From the NCBI GenBank assembly GCA_900312665.1, contig ONZQ02000007.1, positions 998,308 to 1,062,307 of the forward strand: a DNA stretch of 64,000 bases. Direction: 5' to 3'. Numbering within the stretch: the first letter of the stretch is position 1; the number at the start of each line of letters is the position of its first letter. Source of the DNA: Cephalotrichum gorgonifer. Its lineage: Eukaryota; Ascomycota; Sordariomycetes; Microascales; Microascaceae. The notes under the pieces were generated by a model, which had not been told where the DNA came from, searched no databases, and worked only from the letters and a program-made list of their open reading frames with translations. Position numbers and translations under genes: made by a program. Of this stretch, positions 25,171 through 36,977 are shown piece by piece.

Positions 25171-27081
25171 CTAAAGATCCTTGAAAGACTCCGAGTCGAC
25201 GTGATCCACCCAGTGATCCCACGCCTTTCCGCCAAACGCATCCGTGTACTCAGCGGCGACACCACTCATGCTCTCCAGGTGCTTAATGGCATCTTGCTTG
25301 CTCTCCTCGCCCTTGTTCATCTTCTCCAGGAGCTCCTTGGTGATCTCGTCAACGTCGACCTCCAGGTACTCCCTCAGGAACTTCCCGACGTCCGTGTTCT
25401 CGACGTTGCCCCGGATCTGGCTCGCCCTGGGCCCACCGGAGCTGTAGATGTTGACGTCGACGGCCGTGTGCCCGTGGGTGCTCCACCCAATGCGCGCGCG
25501 GCGGCTGATCATGTCGGCGAGGATGTTCGTCGCCTCCTCGGGGTTTTTGATGAGGCTGTCAATCTCGGCGGGCCGCGCGTCGGTGATACCAAGGCCCTGG
25601 ATGGCGAGATGGGTGTTGATCCAGTCTCGGAGGGCGTCCTTGTCCGAGGCGGCGGCATCCGAGGCGAGGTGTTGACGGAGGAGGAAGGACAGGTATTCCG
25701 CAGAAGACTTGGCCTTGGCCAGGACGGCGGGGTACCAGTTGTAGATTGGGCCGTAGCCGGGCTCCTCTGAAGAAAGGGGGTCAGTTGGTCATGTTTCCTA
25801 GAAGCAGTCTCTTTGAGGGGGGTTAGATAGGACTTACGCAGAGCAGTGGCTAGACCGCCAGTCTCGTGGTCGCTCGTAGCAACGAGCATGCCCTCGGTCT
25901 TGCTCTTCTTCAGGTACTCGGTGACGTACTTGAAGGTGTTGTCGTACTCGATAACCTCGTGCACATGAGCCGCGGGGTCATTGATATGGGCGGCATGGTC
26001 GATGCGGCTGCCCTCGATCATGAGGAAGAATCCCTTGTCGCTATTCTCGGTCGCCTTCTCCAAAGCGCGGATGGCCGTCTTAGCCATCTCGCTGAGGCTA
26101 GGGTACACGTCGTTCATGTTCCTGCGGTCGAGCTCGAAGGGGATGTCGCGGCTCGCGAATAGGCCCATTAGAGGAAGCGTCACATCCTCGCCGCCGTTGA
26201 GGCTGTTGAACCCCTTCCTGTCGTCCAGGTAGGTCCAGCCGAAGTCCTTCTGGGCCTTGCCGGCCACGTCATAGTCGTCCTGACGGCAGCTGCCGCTAGT
26301 GGTGTTGGGTAGGAAGTGGCAGCGGCCGCCACCGAGCATGAGGTCGACGACCCTGCCGAGGGGGCCGTCGCCAATCTCCTGGGTCGCAATATCGTCGTTC
26401 AGGGCCCTTATGACGGCGTGGCTAGCAAAGCACGCCGGGGTCGCATCGGTGATGTCGGTGGTGACCACGAGGCCCGTCGTGTAGCCGGCGCGCTTGGCAG
26501 CCTCGAGGACGGTACCGCAGGGCTCGTAGTTGGGCGGAACGATGGAGATGGCACCGTTGTAGCTCTTCCGGCCGCAAGAAAAGGCCGTGGCGCCGGCAGC
26601 GCTGTCGGTGACGAGGGAATTCGTGGACCTGGTGCGGCTAGTCCCCCACAGGTGGCGATCGAGCGTCAGGGTGTCGTCGATTGGGAGCCCGTTGATGTGC
26701 TGGCGGAAGCTGCGGGTGAGCGAGAGGGAGGCGGGGCCCATGCCGTCCGAGACCATGAAGATCAGGTTCCGCTTGTCGGGGAGGGGAGAAGGGTGGGTCG
26801 TGGCCGAGTGCTGGGTCCAGACGGCGAAGACGACGACGGCGGCGGTGGCGACGAGGGCCCAGACGAAGAGGATGAGCTCACGAAGGCGCGAGGCGCGAGA
26901 CGAGCCATTCCTGGGGCTGCTTGTGCCATCGCTGGCGGCGGGGTCGGAGAGAAGGGGGGTTGTAGCGGATGGCTCAGCCTGTGGGCAAGCGATTAGCGTA
27001 TAGTAGAGAGGGGACGGTAGCGAAGATGGGGGTTGGAGGGAGGAGCACGGACGCAGAGTCGTGATAAGGGAAACGTACCAT
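25171..27081 (-). CDS. PHO8: vacuolar alkaline phosphatase (Pho8-like)
   Basis: Type II membrane phosphomonoesterase of the vacuole; it removes phosphate from many substrates and needs two Zn and one Mg. Three coding exons on the minus strand (27079-27081, 25838-26978, 25171-25766) give 579 residues. The first coding exon is only the ATG; the intron then joins to AEPSATTPLL. This is the only reading I found that gives an ATG start before the membrane anchor. An N-terminal anchor at about residues 36-55 (LILFVWALVATAAVVVFAVW) precedes the catalytic domain. Visible motifs are the metal-ligand motif FMVSDGMG, the phosphoserine nucleophile in TDSAAGATAFSCG (Ser127), IEGSRIDHAAH, SDHETGG, and STHGHTAVDVN near the C terminus. 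These are the canonical alkaline phosphatase residues. Phosphate control is likely from the family but no site is proven here. Confidence 0.95.
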
Positions 27082-28481
27082 CTTGGTTTGGTGTTGGTCG
27101 ACAAAAAGAGGGAATCAGACAAAGTACGAGGGGGGAAGCGAAACTCCTCCCTGAGATGATGAAGGATTCAAAGAGTGGGAATGACGGCAAGTAATAGCTG
27201 TGATGCCGTTAAGAGGGTGCCGGTGCCTGCCCAGGATGACATACTAGTAGACAAGGGTGTGGCGCCCAGTCGTCACCTGGACCGGACATTATTGAGGAAG
27301 GAGGTGGGGGGCGCCCCACCCGAAGCTGTCGCGCCTGAGACACTGCATATTAATGCTGCATACTAAAGTACTCTGTACTTGTACATGCCATCCAGGTCCC
27401 AGCCAGCCCCAACAGCCAATGGATTGATTGCTCCGGCGATCCACGGGCCGGCTGCTCACGGGAACTCGGGTTGATCAAGAGTCATTCATTAGTTGTATGC
27501 TTTTCCCTCGGGCAAATAAGGCTTGGAGGAGTCATATGCATGCATACCTTCACTCTGTATGAGGCGACGCTCGGAAGCCAGCCGCCACCAGACCTGAGTG
27601 AGGCATTCCATCCAGCATCCAGTGCTCAGCGGCGCTCAGCACTCGGCATTCGGGACCCATTAATCACTACACGCTGCGTATCGAATCAACAATGAGTCCA
27701 TCTTTGATGCGAAGCTCAAACAAGGTAGCTTCGTACGACCTCTCGTCTCATTAGTCCAACATGGAACCCCGATACCAAACACAGTCCTCAGGTGTCTGTG
27801 TCTGGGATAGTAACCCGACTGTCAACTGCATCCGTGTCAGTATCACGGACGCCTCATGGCGCTAAACCAAACCAAACCATCCCTCATAAGTGTGCCATGA
27901 TGTTAATCGTGATACTCTAGAAACATGCCTCATCGCCGGCGCCGGCGCCTGGGCCATCGCCACGGCTACTTTGCCTGTTCAGAGATCGTGACGCGAGCTT
28001 CCCCTTCCCCCCTACCTTCTAGACGAGTGACGGAATCCCCGCTGCAAACCTCATCACTACATGCTTCATGCTTCAAGATGCGTGTGACCTGACGCATCTC
28101 ATGACGCTGGCCATCCCCGAACAACAGCCCCATCCCTATCCTCATCCCTCAAACCACTCGTGGCGCCAGCGATCGAGTGTCTCCCACTAGAGCTATCGTC
28201 ACGATGTGTTTGTTTAAGTTTCTGTTCGGGGCCTCTCTCTTGTCTCTAGTGGCGAGGAGAGCCCAGCACCCCGTTGATCGCACCTTAAAACGCTCCTCTT
28301 CTTCGCGGTGTAAACACGGGCCGCCCTCCATGGACGGCCCAACGAACCCAAGCTCTGCGTTAATGCTGTCATAATCGACTACGACACGGGGAAACACCTT
28401 GAAGTTAGAATACGTGAGGCGAAGAAGAAGAAAAGAAGAGAGAGAGAAAAAGGAAACCCCCACCTCCGCACATCCCCCCAA
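27082..28481. other. divergent intergenic region
   Basis: Promoter and leader DNA for alkaline phosphatase (left) and the small Cys/His protein (right). It contains short runs such as repeated GCCGGC near 27936-27950 and an A/G-rich stretch at 28419-28457 just before the next gene. No gene supported. Confidence 0.6.
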
Positions 28482-28844
28482 ATGTGCATCTACGTCCTAA
28501 CCGTCCCCCTATGCGGTCACTCGCCCGCCCTCCTCTTCGGCCCCTCCTGCCCCGCCGTCTTCTCCGAACTCGGCCGCATAAACGAGCCCGCCGCCTGGGA
28601 GCCGCCGGGCCTCTACCGCCTCCCCTTCCGCCTCCCGGACGGCTGCCTGCCCCACCGGGAGAACATCGCCGTCGTCCGGTCGGCCGACTTCTGCGCCGGG
28701 TGCCGGGATGAGTTTGGGCAGGGGGGCTATGCGTGCGAGAGGGGGGCGGCGCAGGGAGGAGAGACCTTGCTGGGTAGGTGGCCTGGGATGGGGAGGGACG
28801 TGTATGATGAGCCGGGACGGAGTGGTATCGGGTGGAGGATGTGA
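28482..28844 (+). CDS. small Cys/His-rich protein of unknown function
   Basis: One exon of 120 codons, starting MCIYVLTVPLCGHSP. I do not recognise a named family. The N-terminal Cys, the CGH triplet near residue 11, a Cys near residue 23, a second Cys/His group near 54-57 (CLPH) and CAGC at about 70-73 suggest a small metal-binding fold. Short fungal proteins beginning with a similar C..CGH pattern are familiar, but no function is known to me. The first two thirds has strong GC3 bias like neighbouring genes, while the last 30 residues are low-complexity Gly/Arg. It may have an intron or end earlier than shown. It points away from alkaline phosphatase and converges on the hydrolase-phosphatase gene. 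Confidence 0.55.
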   Translation: MCIYVLTVPLCGHSPALLFGPSCPAVFSELGRINEPAAWEPPGLYRLPFRLPDGCLPHRENIAVVRSADFCAGCRDEFGQGGYACERGAAQGGETLLGRWPGMGRDVYDEPGRSGIGWRM

Positions 28845-29589
28845 GGTTGGGCGATTAGTGGTAAAGGGGGAGGGAAGGGCTGGGCGGTTAGGATCTACCA
28901 TCAATCACATCCTCGAGAGCTGTGGCTGGAGTTATAGACGTGGATGGAGCGCGAATGGTATTTTCTGGGTATTAAGGCAGCGAACTAGAAGAGGCGCATG
29001 TGGTTTCTCGTTAGCATTGTCTTGTCGATGGGCAAAAGGGGGTCGATATCGCTCCTCGGGGAAGAGGATACCATCGTGGTCGGGGCTTACACCGGCTCTG
29101 GTGGCTTGGTGTTTCCTGGAGGTGTGAGCTGGTGATACTCTGGCACAAACTCGTCTGCCTGCCTTGTGACGGGATACGGCCCAGCCCAGGGGAAACGGGG
29201 CTAGATATTTACAACATCTATCAGCGGCCTACTTATACAACACCACCCGCCCTCAACCCGGTTGCTGTTGATCCTTGATAGAAAACGTTCAAACGCCGTT
29301 AGAAGCCTAGACACACTGAAGGTATACACTAAAAAACAACCCTTTCTAAAATAACGCCTCCATCTAACCCAATCCCCCCAATCCTTCCCTCCAAGAAACC
29401 CGAAATAGAAAAAAAAAAAAATCTCTCGTAAGACCGCTGGTTTTGAACCCAAAAGAAATCCTACTCCCCATCGCTGTTTTACAAGCTCGCGCTCGCGATC
29501 TCTCTCCCCCCTCTCCCTCTCTCCCATACTCAAAGAATTATGAACAACCACTGGATCAACAGCGGGCCCCAGTCCAAGCGCGGACGCCC
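28845..29589. other. convergent intergenic region
   Basis: Holds the 3' flanks of the small Cys/His protein and of the hydrolase-phosphatase fusion. There is an A run near 29409-29420 and a CT-rich stretch at 29499-29525. No gene supported. Confidence 0.65.
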
Positions 29590-31568
29590 CTAGGGTGCCG
29601 CCGCCTGAGCGCCCTGCTTCGACTCGGCGAGCATGCCGTACTTCATGAACAGCTTATCCCTGAAGTGCTGGTGCCTGATCCCTGGGGGCCGCGCCTTCGC
29701 GAAGGCGTCCATGGCGTCCTGCACCTTGAAGCCACACCTTTCTACGAGGTAACACACGATGAAGTACCCTGTCCGGTTGAACCCGTAGTGGCAGTGCACC
29801 CCGATCAGACCCCTTGTCCCCTCTTGCCCCGAGCGGCGCTTCGACTCCCGGATGCTGTCGACCAGCGAGACGAACCTAGCGATCTCGTCGTCCGTGGGCG
29901 GGATCTTGGACACGGTCGACATCTTGTGGTAGGCGATGTCACCCTTCTGCAGGCCAATGGGGTCGTACGAGGGCTGGTCGCGACTGATATCCACGACGTC
30001 GGACACGCGCGAACCCCAGGTGCCGACGAAGACGGGGGGGCAGTGGACGTCGTCGACCTCACGGAGCGTCTTCATCGCCACGAAGACGGGAGAGTCCTCG
30101 GGGCCAATGGGCGTGGAGACGGGCGCGACGCCTTGCCATTTAGCGAGGTTCTTCATGTCCCATTTCCCCTCCTTCGCGAGGTACTGGAGTTGCCACTAGA
30201 CTCATTGTTAGCACAGGATTCCAAAAGGACAACGTGCGGAACACGGCGGCCCTGGTCTCGGGCGGAAAGACATACTGAGTAAGCTAGTCGCCCGGTGACG
30301 CACGTAGATAGAAACTCGCTGATATTTCCGGCAAGGATGCGTACTGTCATAGGCATGTATAGGAGGGCATGGTTGGCCGGAGCGGGCATGACCAAAGTCT
30401 TGATGACGCCACTAGGATGCAATGGCTGCTCCGGGACGTCGTCGTTGGCGGACTTGTTATGAGGCGTCGGGGTACGGGGTGTCGTAGGCTCGCTCTCGGC
30501 CTCGTCGCGATCCGTGCGATCGGGCCTCCGAGGAGGAGCATTGTCCCCGTTGGCGCCATTGGAGGCTGCGGTTCCATTACCGGCATCATCACCGTCGCCC
30601 TTTCGTTGACTTTGCGGACGGGGAGTAGAGACCGCAGTATCGGTATCGCTCGACGGCGTCGCTTTCCCAGAGGCATCTTGGTCGGACACCGTCTTGATCT
30701 TATCAAGGTTGGAAGGGGGGGTTACTTTATCGGCGGCACCGGCAACCAGGAATACCGGAACATCGAGGTTGCGCCAGGTTTCAGGGGTCGGCAAGCCACC
30801 GTTCGGCACTCCGTCCTCGAATGTCGGGAGAGACCCGTAGGCCATGCGGCGCCAGACGGGGGTGCGGCTCTGGCTGTTAAATCTGTGCTGCAGAAGCTTG
30901 GACTCGTCGTCCGCGCCCTCTCCGACGAAGCGCTCGACACTAGCGCTCACCGGGCCGCCGCGGCGGTCCCACCGGCGCCAGAGATTGAAGAGCCACTCCG
31001 GCACGTAAGACAGGAGGAACTTGAATTTCCGGACCACCTGCTCGGCAGGGGGGCCAGCCACTGGGCAGATGGCAACGAGGCCGCTTATGCGGTTGACGAG
31101 GTCCGTCTTGTGGGGGAATTCCTTGCTGGCGAGGTAGGCGCAGAGTGACGTCCCCATGCTGTGGCCGACGAGGACGACATTCTGCCCCGCCTTCTTGTCC
31201 CTGTAGTCCTCGATTATGGTCTCCAGCAGCTCGGCGAGGGCCTCGGTCGTGTAGGCGGCCCACGCCTTCTCCCCGAACTCGGAGCGCCCGCAGCCGGGCA
31301 GGTCGATGGCCAGACAAGAGGCTATGGGGACGAGGCTCGTGAGGAGCGGGGCGAATTGTGCAGCGGAGCCGCCCAGGCCGTGTATGAAGACGAGTAGGGG
31401 GAGGGGGTGGGGGACGCTTGGGAGCTCATCGATCTTGTCCCGCTGTCGGTAGAATATGCGAAGGTTGGGATAGGTGAAGCCGGCGGCGGAGTAGGTCTTG
31501 ATTTCGGAGTTGCTCTTGAGGAGCGGAGGGTCGGTCTCAAGAGGGTCGGTCTCAAGTGGGTCTGTCAT
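29590..31568 (-). CDS. alpha/beta hydrolase fused to RNA-triphosphatase-like cysteine phosphatase
   Basis: Two exons (30276-31568 and 29590-30195) join in phase 0 to 632 residues. Residues about 30-420 form an alpha/beta hydrolase: oxyanion segment FIHGLGGSAAQF, nucleophile elbow GHSMG with Ser137, probable acid Asp280 in VAGAADKVTPP and probable His400 in PAPANHALLYM. A disordered Asp/Pro/Thr-rich insert (about 293-385) lies between Asp and His. Residues about 455-625 form a cysteine phosphatase with the P-loop HCHYGFNRTG (Cys566, Arg572). The flanking AKARPPGI and VVDISRDQPSYD resemble the RNA 5'-triphosphatase domain of animal capping enzymes more than ordinary dual-specificity phosphatases. 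Both active sites look intact. Substrates are unknown. The start MTDPLETDPLETDP carries a short repeat. No signal peptide is seen. Confidence 0.9.
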
Positions 31569-33023
31569 GATTAGAGTGCCGGGAGGTGTCGAGCTGGGTG
31601 GGAGCGATTGAATATATTGAGCGGCGGAGACGTTGTTAAAAGCACTTTGGCTTTGCCATTCATGGCGCGCTGGCTGCTGCTCCGGGATATCAAAACGAAG
31701 AAGAAGGGGGAGGGGGATGAGTCAATGACACTGAAAAAAAGACAAGATTGGGCCGCGATGATCCACTGAAAGGCTTTCGCGGGGTCCAAAGAGAAAAAAA
31801 ATATTCAGATGATATGTATAGGACAGAGCGTTGAGAAGCCGGGAGTGCCTCGAATCTATATCGCTATTTCCCAAAGGGCCCGGGCCCGATCATCCGGGTA
31901 GGCTTTGACAATGGCAAATGGCAGTGGCTTCCAAGGGGGCATGTGAAAGGGCGGGAGAGATGATTTGGCGAGCTTGTTGAGCTTGCTTGCGTATGACTGT
32001 GACGTCGCAGCTGCAAGTCACGACAGGGGGGCGGGCACGAATTGCAGATTATGTCAGCACAGGTCTTCGAGCTATCTCAGTCAACGGCGCAAAAAGTAGT
32101 CTGACCGTATAAATACTCTCCAATGGCAGCTCCAGATGCCGCCACAAGCCGGCATCAGAGGCTGGGGAAGCTCTCCACACTAGACATCTAGGTGGGAGAG
32201 ACCGACCAAGCGGATGAGATGCCAGGTGTCTTAATTATGTTCCCGGTTCCATTCTTACTTTACCTTGTCCACACACATAGCCTAACGAGTATATTTGCAG
32301 ATGTACTGGTCGGTACCCATCCTGGAACATGAACAGTGCCGAGAACGTTGAACTCCGCATGAAAGTCTCCACACCACGGAGAGGAATGATGCCCCGAGCC
32401 CCTGATATCTATCCAACAGAACCTTGTGCCCGCCCCAAGCCCAAGCCCGGGATGGAACCTCCGGCTCCGGGCTCTCTGTGGGGCCGCGACGACCGGCCCT
32501 AATTCCGAGTTGGGGAAGACGGACAGGACATCCACCAGGCCAGGCTCCAGGCTCCATATCCAGCCATGACTAGGCTCCGCGGATGCCATGATCAATTACA
32601 TAATTCTTATCTGCTTCCCCTCCACTTCCGTTTGACGCTATTACTGGCCAACCCCGATTACGAGTGCAAGTCGAAGAGTACGTAGCGGCATCAACTGCGG
32701 GGGAGGCCGGAGTTCGGCCTCATCGCCTCGGCTGGACTTAACCTCCATAAAGGTCTCTCCTATCTCCCTCCTCCCTCCTCCTCCTCTCTCTCTCTCTCTC
32801 TCTCTCCATTCTTAACGAAGAGGTGATTCACGGAGGGCACCTTTACATGATATATATGATCTAGACCTGGACCTTCACCTAGAAGCTCTTGTCGTAGGAA
32901 TCATTTCCCCAGAGTGACACGACCTTATCTTCTACATCTTAAGCTTTAATATTCACACTATCCGATATCGTTCTTTACCCGCCTGCAGTTCAAGTCGAAC
33001 ATAATAATCGGAAGAGGAGGAAA
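31569..33023. other. divergent intergenic region, hydrolase fusion to 5-oxoprolinase
   Basis: Promoter region for both neighbours. It contains a CT-dinucleotide tract at about 32758-32808, 215 bases upstream of the 5-oxoprolinase start, typical of fungal core promoters or leaders. A TATA-like run (TATAAATA) is near 32108. An open frame at 32260-32595 on the minus strand has no recognisable motif and was not called. Confidence 0.6.
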
Positions 33024-36000
33024 ATGGCGCACTCTGGCATTCGTATCGCTATCGACAGGGGCGGGACATTCACAGACGTCCACGCCTCCGTCCCCGGCCG
33101 CGAGGACATCATCCTCAAGGTCCTATCGGTAGACCCGGCCAACTACGACGACGCCCCGACCGAGGGCGTGCGGAGGGTCCTGGAGGAGGTGACGGGCCAG
33201 CCGCATCCCAGAGGCCAGCCGCTCGATGTCAGCCGGATCGACTGCCTCCGGATGGGGACCACAGTCGGCACAAACGCCCTCCTGGAGAGGAAAGGTGCCC
33301 GGTCGGCCCTGCTCATCACCAAGGGCTTCAAGGACCTTCTGAAGATCGGCAACCAGGCCCGCCCCAAGATCTTCGACCTGACCGTGGCCAGGCCCGAGCT
33401 CCTCTACAAGAGCGTCCTCGAAGTTGACGAGCGCGTGACGCTCGAGGGCTACGCTGAGAACCGCCAGCCGGAGACCATCGACCCGTCGTCGGACCCTAAC
33501 CTCCACGAGAGCCTCACAGGAGAGGTCGTCCGGGTCCTGAAGGTGCCAGACATGGACGAGGTCCGCGCAGGCCTGCGTAGTCTATGGGACGACGGCTACC
33601 GCTCCCTGTCCGTGGTCTTCATCCACTCCTACCTATACCCCAACCACGAGCGCCTCGTCGGAGACGCGGCCCGGGAGATGGGCTTCCAGGTGGTCGAGTC
33701 CTCGGCGTTGCAACCTATGATCAAGGCCGTCCTCCGTGGCACCTCCGCCACGGCTGACGCCTACCTCTCCCCCGTCATCAAGTCATACCTCGACTCCATC
33801 TCCGCAAACTTCCACGGCGGCCTAGACGGCTGCCGCTTCGAGTTCATGCAGTCTGACGGCGGCCTGGTCGACGTCCGGAACTTTGGCGGACTGAAGAGTA
33901 TCCTGTCCGGCCCCGCCGGTGGCGTCGTCGGGTATGCCCAGACAACCTGGGATGACGAGGAGAGGAAACCCGTCATCGGCTTCGACATGGGAGGCACTTC
34001 CACGGACTGCTCGAGGTTCGCCGGCACGTACGAGCATTCCTTTGAGACGACCACTGCTGGAATATCCATCCAGTCCCCGCAGCTTGACATCAACACGTAA
34101 GTAGAAGACCCGAACTACGAAGAAAAAACCAAGGGGAATAGAAGTCCGTACACGTCGCTAACTAACCTTGGCTCTAGTGTGGCAGCGGGAGGAGGGTCGA
34201 TGCTGTTCTGGCGTGACGGTCTCTTCGTCGTGGGCCCCGAATCCGCCGGCGCCCATCCCGGGCCCGCGTGCTATCGCAAGGGCGGCCCGCTCGCCGTCAC
34301 GGACGCCAACCTGTTCCTGGGCCGCATCCGGCCGGAGCACTTCCCCAAGATCTTCGGTCCCAACGAGGACCAGCCGCTAGGGACGGAAATTGTCCTCCAG
34401 AAGTTCGAGGAGCTGACGGCCCGCATCAACGAAGACAACCGGGCGCAAGGATTGGCGGAGCTGACCCCCGAGGAGGTGGCGCTCGGGTTCCTCCGCGTGG
34501 CCGACGAGGTGATGGCTCGCCCTATCCGCGCCCTCACCGAGTCCCGCGGGTTCAGCGCCTCGAGCCACATCCTCGCGTGCTTTGGCGGCGCCGGCGGGCA
34601 GCATGCCTGCTCGCTAGCGGCCGCGCTCGGCATCTCGCGTGTTGTTCTCCACAAGTTCTCCTCCATCCTGTCGGCATACGGCCTTTCCCTGGCTGACGCC
34701 GTGAGCGAGGCACAGAGGCCGGCAGCACTGGTATATGGCACTGAAACGGAGGCAGATATTAAGCAGACATTATTGGAGTTGGCCCAGGAGACAACCCAGC
34801 GCTTGGTTGATCAGGGGATCGATGCCGAGCGGATCACCCACGAGACCTATCTCAACATGCGCTACGACGGGTCAACGACGTCTCTGATGATCCTCGACGA
34901 CGGCCTCTCGGAGAACGGAGCAGACTTCAAGACTCGTTTCGAGGAGAAGCATACCCGGGAGTTCGGGTTTAGTTTCCCCGGCAAGGACATCATCGTCGAC
35001 GACATCCGTGTTCGGTGCATCGGCTCGACGGGGGCGACGGCAGGGAAGAGCCCCTACAAGCAGGCCATTGAGATACCTCCCGTGACGAACATACCCAAGG
35101 CAAAAGAGACGGCGCCGGTCTGTTTCCATTCCACCGGTCCGGTCGAGACGCCGCTGTATCTGCTCGGCGACCTGCCCAGGGGGGCTGTAGTCCCCGGGCC
35201 CGCCCTTATTCTCGACAAGACGCTCACCATCCTGGTCCACCCCCGAAGCACCGCTACGGTTCTAGACACTTGCGTTACAATTGACCTCGAGACAACTCCC
35301 GAGCCGGTAAAGGGGGCCAAGGACGAACAGTTGGCCGTCAACCCGATTCAGCTCTCCATCTTTGGGCACAGGTTCATGTCCATCGCCGAGCAGATGGGTC
35401 GTACACTCCAGAAGACCGCCGTCTCAACCAACATCAAGGAGCGCCTTGACTTTTCCTGCGCCCTCTTCTCTCCTGATGGCGGCCTCGTGGCCAACGCGCC
35501 ACACGTTCCCGTCCACCTAGGGTCGATGCAGTTCGCCGTCAGGTACCAACACCAATACTGGCAAAGCCGGCCAGTAGAGGAACAGCTGCAGGACGGGGAC
35601 GTGCTAATCTCGAACCACCCGTCCTGCGGCGGCACCCACCTGCCCGACATTACGGTCATAACCCCTGTCTTCGACAAGGGGCAGGTTGTGTTCTACGTCG
35701 CCTCCCGCGGCCACCATGCGGACATCGGCGGCACGCTCCCGGGCTCGATGCCGCCAAACTCCAAGCGGCTGTGGGAAGAGGGGGCGGCCATCCGGGCCGA
35801 GAAGCTCGTCTCGCGCGGCGTCCTGGCGGAGGACCTGATGCGGCGGCTGCTCCTCGAGGAGCCGGCCAAACACCCGGGCTGCTCGGGGACGCGGTGCCTC
35901 GCGGACAACATGTCGGACCTCCAGGCCCAGGTCGCGGCCAACAACCGCGGCATCAACCTGATCCGGGCGCTCATCGAGGAGAGCGGGCTGGAGACGGTTC

Positions 36001-36977
36001 AGATGTATATGTACGCCATCCAGGACACGGCCGAGCGCACGGTGAGGGAGCTGCTCAAGGGGATGCATGCCAAGCACGGCGGCGCGCCGCTGCACGCGGT
36101 GGACTACATGGACGACGGCACCCCCATCGAGCTGACCATCACCATCGACGGCACCACCGGCTCGGCCGTCTTCGACTTCGAGGGGACGGGCCCCGAGATC
36201 TACGGCAACACGAACGCGCCGGTGGCCATCACGCACTCGGCCATCATCTACTGCCTGCGCTCGCTCGTCGCGTCCGACATGCCGCTGAACCAGGGCTGCC
36301 TGGCGCCCATAGACATCCGGGTGCCGAGCGGCTCGCTCCTGAGCCCGTCGGGCGCCGCCAGCGTCGTGGGCGGAAACGTGCAGACGTCGCAGCGCATCAC
36401 CGACGTGGTCCTCAAGGCCCTCGGCGCGTGCGCCGACTCGCAGGGCTGCATGAATAACCTCACCTTCGGCACCGGCGGCACGGGGGACGAGGGAAAGCAC
36501 GTCGAGGGCTTCGGGTACTACGAGACGATCGGGGGAGGGGCGGGCGCGGGCCCGTCGTGGGACGGGGAGAGCGGCGTGCACACGCACATGACCAACACGC
36601 GCATCACGGACCCCGAGGTCCTCGAGAAGCGCTACCCGTGCATCCTGCACGAGTTCGGCATCCGTCGGGGCTCCGGCGGCGCGGGAGCTAGGCCGGGCGG
36701 CGACGGTATTATCCGCGAGATCGAGTTCACCACGCCGGTCCAGGTGAGCATCCTGTCCGAGCGGCGGTCGAGGGCGCCTCAGGGGGCGAGCGGCGGGCGC
36801 GACGGGGCGATGGGGGTGAACCTGTGGGTGCGGAGGGACGAGGAGACGGGCGAGAGGACGGAGGTCAGCTTGGGTGGGAAGGCGACAGCTGCCTTTGGGG
36901 CTGGGGACAGGATCGTCATTAAGACGCCGGGAGGCGGCGGCTGGGGAGCTCCGCCGGAGCCTCAGACGGTGTCATAG
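33024..36977 (+). CDS. OXP1: 5-oxoprolinase (ATP-hydrolysing)
   Basis: Catalyses ATP-dependent opening of 5-oxo-L-proline to L-glutamate, the recycling step of glutathione turnover; cytosolic. Two exons (33024-34096 and 34178-36977) join with N-T-V-A-A across the junction and give 1290 residues, the expected size near 1290. The HyuA-type half begins RIAIDRGGTFTDVHAS and contains RMGTTVGTNALLERKG, FMQSDGGL, LSGPAGGVVGYA and GFDMGGTSTDCSRF, the ATPase-fold loops. The HyuB-type half begins near LSIFGHRFMSIAEQMG and contains ERLDFSCALFSPDGGLVANA, PVHLGSMQ, NHPSCGGTHLPDITV, SRGHHADIGG and the terminal TPGGGGWG. Both halves appear intact. It could in principle hydrolyse hydantoins, but the full-length fusion is the eukaryotic 5-oxoprolinase form. 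It converges with the complex I assembly-factor gene. Confidence 0.97.

Noticed and set aside
35604..36650. 348-codon antisense frame inside 5-oxoprolinase
   Set aside because: A shadow of the real gene caused by high GC at third positions.
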